Below are positions 48,747 to 61,100 of a stretch of 64,000 nucleotides of DNA, in pieces. This DNA is from Marisa cornuarietis. Lineage: Eukaryota; Mollusca; Gastropoda; Architaenioglossa; Ampullariidae. Position 1 is the first letter of the stretch. Each line of letters starts with the position of its first letter. The DNA lies in the NCBI GenBank assembly GCA_004794655.1, contig SMMW01000153.1, forward strand, positions 2,986,501 to 3,050,500. Reading direction: 5' to 3'. Made by a program: the position numbers and the translations under genes. The notes beneath the pieces are model-generated. The model had not been told where the DNA came from. It did not search any database and was given only the letters and a program-made list of their open reading frames with translations.

Positions 48747-49499
48747 ATCGCCACGTAGTGTTGAGGCAGTTGCTTGGAATCTTCCATCTTAATCGTCACG
48801 TGTACTGTTTCTTTACACGTGTCATTTAGTGAGCGTTGACAATCGTTGTTTATTGTGAACAGTAATCACATGGAGTCTGTAACGCGTATGAACTCACGAC
48901 ATCGAATAAGACTGGATTCGATAACTTCCTGTCGATGTAGGTCTCACGCCTGTATGATGACTCTTTAATCTTTTGACCAGGTTATATTACGTCTGCTGCG
49001 CATTAATTGCGAGGCTATGTATAGGGTAAACATTATAGGGTAAACAACACAAGGGTGGTAACCAACAGATAAATACTTTATTCCTGGAGTCCTTGATGCG
49101 TTTTTTGTGCGCTATTGCGACAACATGCTATTATCACAAGAATGGCAGAAAATGACTCTTGATGATAACAATTAATTGTTATTTATTTTTTTTAGAGACC
49201 ATGCAGTCATGCAGAATCCCTTGTGAGCCTGCGATGTTGTGCTTTTTGCTGAGTTATAGAAAACTTGGCCAAAGAGGGAACGATCGTCAAGGGCCCAAGA
49301 TACAGAAAGGCACGGAAACGGGTTCCTTTCTCTCTCTCTCTCTCTCACAAAGATATACTGCTCCCACATTTCCACAGTTAGTGGAGCTGACACTTTGTCA
49401 GTGGCTTCGAAATAGGGGAGGGGGAGAAAGATACTGAGGAGGCAAGAATGTCAAAGTCGTTCACTGTCAGAGTGGAGTTTGCCCCCCTACCCACCCCAA

Positions 49500-49735
49500 A
49501 AAGCCGAGCATCTTCCTACGCCACTATGTTTATCATCAGCAAAATTCACATGTGGCATGGCATGGCGTGAAATAACATCAGACAGAGGGGACGTATGCAA
49601 CATAAACCCAAAAGCAGACTCTTGCGGGATCCCACATCTCAGGACAGAAGCATCTGAGTATACACTGTTCACACACACACACACACTCTCTCTCTCTCTC
49701 ACACACAGAGTCGGGGTTCGGTCCATGAGATAGAA
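49500..49735 (-). mobile_element. LINE RT fragment, sister to 28.76-29.47 kb
   Basis: Minus reads VYSDASVLRCGIPQESAFGF, then SDVISRHAMPHVNFADDKHS, the same FADD-bearing block as at 29.2-29.35 kb. A (CT)/(CA) microsatellite has grown inside it at 49670-49702. Confidence 0.8.
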
Positions 49736-49889
49736 ATGAAACCAGGACTAATCACGAATGCCAAAAGAGTGCTGAAGTCTAGCTGTGTAGAAGTATAGAA
49801 CGGTCAACAGTATCAAATGCAGGTGACAAGTTTCACAACGGAAGAAATCACACTTTGTCACTTTACCACAAATGATAAAGTAGACGTTG

Positions 49890-50400
49890 CTGTTGTCCTT
49901 AATTCGATTCAGTCAGTCTATGGCCGTCGCTGCTGTCATATCTGTGATTCGGAAGCGAATGTCCGCTGCGCTGCCGTCTTCCTTGGAGATGGTAGCACCC
50001 GCGGGTACTTCCAGCTCGTACGCTAGGCACTGGTCGCGAAGATCTTCGCCTTGCCATGCCCGATGGTGTTCACCATAACCTTCCTCTTGTCCGTGCTAAT
50101 CGTAATCCCATTAGCACTCGCACTGCTTAATTGCGAGTTAATGAGTTCCTGTAACACGCTGTTGCTGCCTGCTATCAGATCGTTGTCATCTGCAAAGCGC
50201 AGGATGCACAATCTCCTTCTACCGATGGACACATGATGGTCTTGGAAGATATATATATATCACACACGATACTCTCCATATAGATGTTAAACAGCACAGG
50301 AAACAATATGCATCCCTGACAAACGCCCATGTACCGTTGTTGGGAATAGCTCTCTCGTCTGAATGTTGAGAAGTGAAGCTTCTGGAGGCGTTGCCTTGTT
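49890..50400 (-). mobile_element. RTE-type LINE reverse-transcriptase fragment
   Basis: Minus frames read GVCQGCILFPVLFNIYMES (RT motif), RFADDNDLIAGSNSVLQELI (catalytic FADD), then NGITISTDKRKVMVN and, after shifts, LEVPAGATI, DIRFRI. The order matches an RTE-like ORF2. A TA repeat at 50250 and several stops interrupt it. Confidence 0.82.
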
Positions 50401-50524
50401 ATTTTATAAACTCAAAAACATAAAACATTCATGCTAAATCACAGACGATGACAGAAAAATATTATGAAAGTTAGCAATGTGACAGTTGCCCAGTGAAACC
50501 ACACAGATAGCTCATTTCTCGGTT

Positions 50525-50655
50525 GGTTAATTTATTGATAGAAAGGTATGAGCTTTCTCCTTGGAGTGGAAGAGGGCGATACAGGTGAGGATCTCAATGC
50601 AGTGATAACAAGGGAACGTTTCACCACTAGGCTACCGTGCCGCTCCCCCATCTCA
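50525..50655 (-). repeat. tRNA-derived SINE (5' part)
   Basis: The minus sequence GGCACGGTAGCCTAGTGGTG, with GTAGCCTAGTGGTG at 50622-50635, fits a pol III A box as in tRNA-derived SINEs. The B box is degenerate. Confidence 0.55.
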
Positions 50656-50699
50656 TGATCATGTCTCTCCCTCTGCTCGAAACGAGATCCCAAGGCGCA

Positions 50700-52178
50700 T
50701 GCCTAGTCCTCTGGGGCAAGATGAGGCGGTCCACTGTAGCTACAAAACCGGTTTGACAGGGTGGCGTCTCTAAGTGTACTCGCAGAAATGCACGCCGAGA
50801 ATAGCTCTCTTAACATTGACACGACATTGCAAGCGCGCTGTTGTCGAAGACACCGGTATTGTCCAACTCTCCGTTCGGCTGGCATTGTGAAAATCGAGGA
50901 AAAGGCATGGCAGTTATTTTTAGAGCAGTCGTCCTGTTTTACAGCACACACATCTACACACTTATATCGCATACACAGGGCTGGGTCTCGCCTTGAGAAT
51001 TTGACCATACCCGCTTGACAGTGGACTGCTTGGTGACAGGACAGGAGGGTCCAGCACGAGGGTAAACACCAGACCCTCAGTTTCAGGGGTGTGTGAGGAC
51101 AAGGGCTGACCACAGGTAAAAGAATCTGTGCGCATTTTATTGGTGTTTACTTAAAAAGTTACGCTTAGTCTACTTCATTTCTTGGTGTATCAAGCCTAGC
51201 AGACTAACACTTGGATGTCTGAGAGGTTTATGAAGGCAGCCTCTATATACACTACAGATGACATGATGATAATTACAAAGAATTTCGATCAGCCACCATG
51301 TACAGTGCTTTCAGAAATGTATGGTCTTGAAGATAATTGCTGTCAGCTGTACCAAGAAACAAGTTAGTGTTAAATCATAATTCATAAGTTTTTGCAAGGA
51401 TGCGACATCCCAGAAATGACTTCTTTTCTCAAAATTTGTGAGTAAGGAAAAATGTGTGGAATTTGATCTTATGTAAAAAAAAAAAAAGCTGATATAAGAA
51501 TGACAAAAAAAGGATACACGATGAGGAAAAAGGAGTAAGATCTGCAGCTGACAGCAACAGTTACAGATCTAATTTAAGTTTCTAATTTCTAGTATTAATT
51601 GCACTGTATTACATTACATTGAGGTACTAACATGCAACATGTGTGCAACGTTTTAGGATCATGGTAATTTTTATTCTGTTTCATAGGTGTGTCCATGCAC
51701 TGCTTATACTCACTCTCTCACAGATGTGAATTTTTATTTGTATGCGCATGCAGACATACATATACACATCAATGGATGCAAGTACATACACACATACTCT
51801 CCCAACATACACAAAAAAGCTTACGATATGCTCCTTCTCATTCTTCTTTTTCCCTTTTTCTCTCTAACCATATTTATTTCAGGTTAGACTGCCTCAAGTG
51901 TAAATCCTCTTTATTTTGCCTTGTTCTTGGCTGGTTCCACCACCCAGTACCCACCAACTCACCACCTATAAGAATATTTTGTTAAGATATATTTGTAAAA
52001 GGGATGGCGGGTAGATTGTAAAATGGTAGAATGACCAGCTTCTAAAATCTTGTGCTTGCTCCATTTCTATATACTTAATATCTATAAATGCTTCTTGATT
52101 GTCTTTACACCCCCTTTAAATGAAAATATCAATATTTTCTTATGTAGACATGTAAAGCATTTGCCATTTTATCTGCAG
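50700..52178. other. 5' flank of the class C receptor gene
   Basis: No coding exon recognised. An upstream non-coding exon is expected because the coding exon begins at an acceptor (ATCTGCAG at 52178) three bases before ATG. It may lie here. Confidence 0.4.
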
Positions 52179-52181
52179 GTA

Positions 52182-55100
52182 ATGGCTGACTCATGGTCAC
52201 TCCCACTGTTGGCGCTAGTGCTGCAAGCTCTGTTATTGGCCTCTGGTGCAGTGCAGATATTGCCATGTCCAAACGCCAATGTGTATAGCAACTACTACAG
52301 TGATGTTGCTGTCGTGACTCCTGAAAGAGCAGGAGAGAATGATTACTATGCCATTGCTGCATTTTTTGATGTGCGCAACAAGGGTGCGGATGCCTTCACC
52401 TGTGCAAATAATTTTAGTTCAACTGGTCTCTTGTACAGCCAGGTGAGACTGCTTGATGAAATCTTTGGGTTCTGATTGAGAAATATGTAGATGACTGTTG
52501 AGGGCTAATCAAAGAACACTACCGACTTTATGAAGAGCATCAGTTCTTTTTAGACAGATATTATTTAATCATTATTTATTTAACTATATTTAACTATATT
52601 TTTAAAAATTCAGATGATAATTATCGTTACTATTATTTCTTGGTTCAACACACAGCAAAGCCATAAAAAGGTCAGATACTAGCATGTTCATCTCAGCACT
52701 TTATCAAATTAGCCCTGATCTTAAAATTTAGATTTTTTTACAGGAGCGGAAACAAACTAAAGTCCATTTTAGGTAGTCGAGATAATCAGCTGGGAATTGT
52801 ACATTCAGACTTGTACTTGAGACTGAGATTATTCCTTTTTCTTAAATAGTGTATCCTTGTTTTGATTTTTTCCCTTGCAGACATTCTTGTGGTCAATTGG
52901 CTACTGGAAGCGACAGTTCAACTCGCAAGTCAGCATTGGAGGCTTCATCTTGGATAGTTGTTTGCGTCAAGAGCAACTGATACAGAACATGCTGGGATTT
53001 GAACAGGTAGTATTCTACTATTTAAAAATAAAATTGTTGTGCTTTTGACATCTTTTGAAACTTTCTTGTGGGTATTGTTTCTACACTGTTTTCTTCCTTT
53101 CTTGTTCCCATCTTGCAAAATCAGAGTCCAAAAATTAATCTAAATGGCGATGACATTTAAGAGCTTTTCTTTTTGTGAATGTGCCAATAATTCACAGGTG
53201 GCAGCACAGGTAATATAGTCCTGCCACAGCCTACAGCAGCAAATGGGAAATGGTTCAGATCAGTGCCAGTCTTTGGAATAATTGCAACATTTAAAACTGG
53301 TTTTGCTGACATATCAGATTGCTAGCTATCATGCATGTGCATGAAAAGAGAGTTGCCGATGACCTTCAAAGTTTGTTTCTCGGATTTTGAAATACTTGTA
53401 TTAACTACAAAAGAAGCAGAAATTGATGTTTGTATTTTGAGTCAACAACTAAGGTTGTGTATATATATATATATATCAGAAGAAAACATCTGGCCCTGTA
53501 AGAAAGGTGCCACTTATTGTGCTCAAGATGAGATCTGAACCCAAGCAATGATATTCTTACTGAACTGGTAAATGACAAATGACAAATCTTTATTTACGAG
53601 GTTAACAGAATAAGCAAAAGTTATGCTTTTTTACATCTAACCATTAGACTAAGTAGCAGAAATAAAAACTTTTCATTAATTTAAAACAAGCCAATAAAAA
53701 CATAGAGAGAAAGTATGATACGTATAAACATGGTGGTTGATATCAAATTAACAAGTGGTTAGCCATCATGCCACCAGACTGCCCCACCATAAGGGAATCC
53801 TGCAGAAAAAGACACAATTACAGATTTGAGGCTTCTTTTGGACCCTATACTAGAGAAACTGTTAAACCATTGCACCATTATTATTACAATTTACCTATTT
53901 TAACCACCTTTCTATTAACCGTATTTCTGGTAATTGCTGTGCATAAAAATGGCACTGATCCTTACCAGACTGGCTATGCATGTCAATAACTGTCAACATA
54001 TCATTGTACTTAGCTTTGTGTGATTCTTCTTCATATGTTTCAAATTTGCATTTCAGTGCAACTTGCGTGTAAAGAACTTTGATCGTCGAAATGTTATGGG
54101 CTTTGTTGGACCTATGAGCAATGCAGATGGCATTGCTGCAGCAACGTTGGCTAATGCCCTGGATATGACTATCATCTCTCCTTCTGCTAATGCTGCAGTG
54201 CTCAGTAACAACGCAATATATCCAACTTTTCTTCGTACAGCTCCTTCCATTGAAAAGGACATTGAAGTTTTAAGCTATATCCTCAGTGCTCAGCTTCGTG
54301 TCCGCTGTGTTGCAGTCATCTATGAAGCAGTGAGTACAGCTGTAAACCACTTACTTAATGGAGGATGAAAACATTGCCTCAGTTCATAATTTCATGGCTG
54401 GAAATTTTCCAGCTGCAAAAATAGTAGGTGGGTGTGCAACATCCCACAAATATATTTAGATATACAGTTGTTTTATTTTTGGCAGAAAAAGTGAAAGTCT
54501 CCTATATACTGTTTCGGTGAAAAAGAATCTTTTTTTCTAAAGTAGCCACATTATTCATCTTTAATGGAATATTTTCAGCACCTAACTTTGTAATATCTGT
54601 GCAGTAGATATAAAAATATTTTACCACTGCTATACTCTTTAAATGTTAAGGGTAGACAGTCCCTTTGGTATCAATACACTATTTCAAGAAAGTAAAACAT
54701 GTAACTTTGAGGCTGCTGAGCCATTACATAGATAAAAAATTCTTTCTCTTTGTAGAATATAGGCCATATAAAACATACCTTTAGCAATTAGTTAATGTAA
54801 GTGTATCTGCATACAATGGTACCACTTACAATTTTCTAATCCATACACACTTATTATAGTCACAATAGTTACTATATTTGTAAGAATCATGTCAAAAAAA
54901 CTATTTGTTTTCTTTTTTAACAGAATCTGGTGGAGGCATTTGAAAAGTTCAAAATGCAGATGATCAATAAAAATATATGTGTTGATCTTACCAAACTCAT
55001 CAGCAGTAAAGATGCAGATGCAACAATGGACGTATTCATCACTGAAGAACTGAAGAACTGGGCGGACACAAAGTTTGTGGTTCTACTTCTTTCCTCTGCC

Positions 55101-58100
55101 ACCACAGAAGCCTTCATAAATCGCCTGAAAACATTTGTTAATCTACGAAACAATTACAACTTCCTTATGACATCTGATGTAAAACTGGCGACTTTCAGTT
55201 CAGGTAAGATGTAGGTGATGCACACATCCAAACATTACATTAAGTTTAGAAGATTTGTAATGCACACTGATCCCATGAAAACAGGGTCTCAAGTCCAAGG
55301 TGCTGGGAAGTATTTGAAAGTCAATTTAATGAGGTGAGTCCTAAGTGTCTGTTTGAATGAGTTAAGACAGAGCAGCAAGAGGAGAGTGTTCCAAACAGAG
55401 GGACCAGAGTAGGCAGAGGCTGGCTAGCCAGAAAAACATAATAATATGTATTGTGGCTGTACATTTATTTATTTCATTTATGAAACTGTGACATTCACTG
55501 ATCTTTCTAAATGTCTGTAGATTTCATATTTCCATCGAAGATCCTTTTCTCATCATTTACTATTGAGGAAACATTCTTTTTTTCCGACAATCTTTATTCT
55601 CTTGTTTTAACAAACTCAGACGCTAGAATGGTAGGACTTTCATTAAACATGCTAATATACACTTTGTTCATAAACATGCTAATATACACTTTGTTTTTTT
55701 AACATTTTCTGTGCAGATTCTAATGCTGCAGTGATCCTCGATAACTCCATTCAGCTAGAGAGAATTTACCCTGATGACATAATCAATGCCGCTAAGGAAT
55801 TTCAAAACTATTGGTTGCAACTCAATGAATCTACACAAGGTGCTCAGATTAGCAATCCCTGGCTTGTACAATACCTCAGAGGGGGCAACAGGTTAGCACT
55901 GCAATTATATTTATAGTTTTACAAACATTGTTGATCATGCAAGGTGCACATATGGTTAATATGAATAATCTTTGTTCCTTTCATATGAGCCTGATAAAGC
56001 AATAGGTTACATTGGCTGTGCCATCAGATCAGGAGAAGTAATTCACCCTGATCCATGGTGTTCTTTTGCCCCAGTGTTAGAATATGGCCAAGACAAGAGA
56101 ATAAGGCTAGTGTAAGCGTGAGAACATAGATGGATCAAACATGTGTTCAAGTACTTTGAGTAGAAAAATTAAGCTGCTTGGGCCAGCATGACTACGGGCA
56201 GGGAATAAGCTTAGGGGTCATATATACACATGCAGACTGAGGAGAAGCTTGGAAACTTGGTGATGTGTGCACTTTGAATCCTAGTCCCACACATATGGCA
56301 TGGTGATGAAATTCACTCTTTTACAGAAGTAACTGTCACTTTTGGAAATGGGCTATGAGCAGTGTAAATACATCTTAAAATGTTACTTGTGAACGGAAGA
56401 TGTGAAAGAGGTGAAAAAATGGAAACAACCCCTTAATACATGCTCAATGTGTAGCTACTGGTGGTGAATATTTTAAACATCTTTGACACTGTTAACTACA
56501 GTAACTAAAGTTTTCCTGTATTTTTATTCTGATATTTACACTGATAAGCATTCACTATGTACAAATGTCATATTTTAATTTCCTTTTTTAGGGGGCCCAC
56601 TGTCCCCCACTGTCTTAAATTTACAGTAAATATAATGCCTGCACTATATATTCTTTTGGATTTGTAATTTTACAGATTACTAATTCCTGATGGCTATACT
56701 AGAGAAATTGCTAGCACCATTATGGCAACGAAAGCCCTCATTCAGGGGACAACACAAGCATCTGCAAGCCTTTGTAATCTCAGTCCTAACGCCAGTTACC
56801 TGTGTGGTGAATTTTTCAACTCAGTAACCCGAGGTAACCTGATAAACAGCAGGACTCGTTCTGCGTCTGGCTTTTTTGCAACACCAGATGTCAGCAATGA
56901 CCTAATAGACACAGTGGTCAGATACACAGTGTATCGACGAAAATATTCAGACATGGTTTTTGTAAGTATTATTTGTTCTTGGGGTTTGTACCTTTTTGTG
57001 ACAGCCCTGCTGTCATCAGTTAAGTAAAAGTACCACAATTAGAGGGATGTAGGACCTTTACACCTCTTCCTCTCAAGACCTTGGAATGTGAATAGCTGAG
57101 TAAATAGAGCACCAGCATTGGAAGCTGTCAGGCATCCTATATACTTTCTCCTTCCTCCCATTCCATACCCCTGCTGACCTAGCTGTGGAATGGGTACCTG
57201 AAAGGGCACAGAGACAAGCATTGTCCTCACAAAGAAGCTAGTCCCTCCAAAAATGCAGTCTTTAAACACCACATCCTCCAGTGACTAAAACATTACATGT
57301 AGACATGTAAATATGAACAGTTGTATGAGGATGAGGATTTATTAAGCATAATTCATGAACGAACATATTTCTGCAGCAGCTAAAATTGTTCTGCAAGGCT
57401 GATCATCATATGTTTACACTACAATATCAAGGGATGTAAGTCCCATACAGAATAACCAAAATAATGTTCATAAGGCAATGACTCATCAGCTGACATTGAT
57501 AATAATAAATAATGAGTGATAGAAGCAGAGTCAGACTAGGTTAACTATTATATATTTTCCATGACCAGGATATACAGGGCAGTGATGTGCTACAAAAAAG
57601 GAAACATCTTTGAGATGGATAAAAGAGCATTTTTTATTTATCGTAGCATAACCTTTCCTTTCAAGGGGAAACACCCAAGTGCTTAGACTGCTAGCATCCA
57701 AGGCACACTGACCAGTTTGATATCCGTGATCCATGGGGTACAGTGTACCTAACCCCTTCAAGGGCTGGGGAAGGAAAGAGTGAGGGAAATGAGATGGGCA
57801 TGGCCCTCACAAAGCTAGCTTGGAAATAAGTAGTGTCTAACATCTCACTCCCCAGTTACTGCAGTATTACCAATAAAGATTATCAATAAAGAGAAGATGT
57901 AGAAGCATTCTAGTCTTTCATTTTTTTTGTTGAGATTCAGCAGAAATTTCTTTTAGCCTTGGAAGAATATATGTAGTAGAAATGTTGAACATGTAGCCTT
58001 TGCTCATGACTATAATAACTAACACTGGCAGTAAGTAGAGGTGACATTTTAAGAAAGAATTGTGTTTCAGATGGGGTCTTACAATCCTGGACAGCAAGGA

Positions 58101-61100
58101 GAAAAATACACAGGAACAGATTTCACTCCAACTACTGTGGACTGTCTCAACTGTCCATACTGGCACCCAACATCCACACTGGCTACCACCACCACTCCAG
58201 TCAGAACATCCACTGCTGCCTCTATATGTAAATACTCTAGCTATGGCAACTACACCATGGTACCATATCCAGAGAACCAAGAGATCACTGGGGCCTTTGA
58301 TCTTCAGAACCTGCCTCGCACCAGCAGTGAAGCAATGACGCGTTTTGAGATTGGGCAACGTTGGATTATTGCGCTTGGTGAGCAGGTGTAATTACCACAT
58401 GCTCACATATGCGGGCACACACACATGCACACATACACATGCATGTGCATGCACACACACACACAAACAAGACTTGAAATTTGAACATCTCAGATTCATG
58501 GTTCCTTTCCACACTGCATTTCATGGATTCTGACAATTCTTCAATGTTTTCTCCTAATGTTTCTGTGCACACACTTACACCCTTGCAGGCACAGCATGGA
58601 TGGGTGACCCTGTAATGTCTGGCAAATCTTCAGTCCCAATAAAGGCTCATCAGTGATGATTGAGAGTAATTTTTGTAGCACTCTAGTAGTGTACTTAGTT
58701 ATTTCTTTGCTTTTGTAGAGGGTAGTGGTCGAACCGCTCCCACGACTGTCCCTTTCCCACGCCTGCTGTGTACATAATAGCCAGCCTTGAACTGTCCTAC
58801 CAGTTGATTTTTTTTTCGTTAACGTCTCAGTGAAGGCAAAAACTTACAGAAGCCTTCAGAAGCATGTCGTCAGCGACCTTGACAGTCCCTGTTAAGCGAA
58901 ACCTTGGTTTCAATCATTCCAAGCTCTGAAACCTAAAATTATTACTTTAATTTTGTTGGATATATGTTACAGGTGTGCTGGCTGGCTTAGGGATCCTCTG
59001 TGTGGTTGTGTTTGAGATCTACATCTTGTACAAGCTTTTGGGTACTCCAATAGGTCAGAAGTGGCGGACAATGTGGCTGGGACAACTTTTGCTTTTTGGC
59101 ATCTTCTTATGTTATCTCACCCTCTTTGCCTACCTCCCTGTAAGTAAACTGTTTTCATGTAAATGTCATCGAAGATTTCTGTAATTAGATTCATATTTTG
59201 GTGAGACCTTTGCCTGAGAAGTGTGGTATATTTGGACAGTTTTGCTGAAGTTTCAATTGTAATACATTAACAATTTCCAGATTTAACATTGATGAGAGCA
59301 TTACCTTATAATGCTGTTGTTGCTATTGACAATGGCATTAAGAAAAAACTAAGGTTGTATGATGCATGTTCTGTTCAGGTGCCAACCAAAGCTACCTGTG
59401 GCATCACTCGTTTTGGTGTAGGCGTGTCCCTGGCCATTTGCTTTGCAGTGCTGCTCGTCAAGTTGATGGTTATTCTGACCTCCAGGTCATCAGAGAACTC
59501 TTTGCTGCCAGGTGATGTTGACAGTCCCAACTACCTGAAGGGCATCTATCAGTTCCTCATGTTTGTTTTTGCAGTGGGAGTTCAGGTGAGCAGAGGTCGT
59601 GTTTTTGCTTTGTTTTCTTAAAACACATTCAAATGTTAAAATAACACAGGCCTGACACATGGAAAATAAAATGACTTAGGAGGTTAATAGAGAAATTATT
59701 TAAAATTTAATAAATTTCTGTGATGATAACAAAGCTAATATTAAATGTCCATATCAAACCTGTCTTAAAAGCAATGAGTATAGCAATAATATTCACACAG
59801 CAAACGAAAAGCTTATTAAATCCCAAAGGAAAAAGCAGTATATTCATCCATATTGCATTAACAAACAAAGGGTCTCCAGCATTTCTAGTGATAGTAACTA
59901 CTAGGTTAACAGGTCTATAAGCACAGCTACGGGCTAGAGTTGCAGGGAAGGCCACAACTGTGCTTCAGACTTGGATAGAGCTGGAACTCAAACCATTCTG
60001 TGATGTTTAAGACATCAGTCCTTCTGTAGGTAGCAAACAGGGAAATTAAAACAACTACAGACAGAAGTCTGAACCTTCTGACCTTCAAAATGATCTATTT
60101 TGAAACAAGGTACAATAATCATCTTCATTCTGAAACAGGTGGTGATTGATATACAGTGGCTCATCACTGTTCCACCAGAGGCAGTAAAAGTGGTTGCCAA
60201 CAATGGCCAAGAGGTGTGGGTCTGCAACCATTACACATGGCGTGCAACAGAATCTGGGTCTTGGAACAACATGGCTAGTTTTGTACGCAACGAATTTGAA
60301 AATCATGTGCTGTCCTTGGTGTACATTATGTTCCTGATTTTGATCACCACTCTTCTAGCATTGCGATCTCATGGTATCATCACCAACCACCGTGAAAGCA
60401 TCTTCATCGGCATTGCATCTGGCTTCAGGTATGACTAGCATTTTTGGTGACAGAGATACTCCAAGAGCAGGTGAGGTTCAATGTGATCTCTAGGTTTAAA
60501 ACCAAGTGACTCTTCCTTAACATTCATTCTAAAAGTGCATAAATTATTTATCTTGCATTGTCATAAAGCTGAAGACAGCAAAGTGCTTGGACCTTCATGG
60601 GGTTTCTTCTCACATATATTCTCCTCATTGCACTCTTTCTTCTTTCACCTTTCAACTCACCTTGGCTGTTCTAAACCCATGTGTCTCATTAAGATAATAC
60701 TTTATTTGTCCCAGAGGGCAATTCAGTGGCAGCTCGATTTAAAAAAAAAATCGTACACACTTGTATGCACAAAACAGACTTCCACATTCATGATTCATTC
60801 ATTTGCAAAACGCCATTCAAAAGTCGCACGGCCGAATCAACGAATGACAGCCGCAGTCTGTTAGTCCTGCATGCAGGCACACAAAATTGGCGGTCCAATG
60901 GGAGCTGGACAAATTCTCTTGACAGGACATACCTGTCATCACGAAGGATTGCAGACACTTTCAAAAGTATCTGCCTATTACATAGAGTCTGAAGAGCACT
61001 CTCAGCTGTCTCAATGACTTTGGAGCTGGTGGATACCACACGATGTAGACTGCACTTGTCCTTCACCGATAAGCTGTTGTAGAAACAGATAAAGGAGAAG

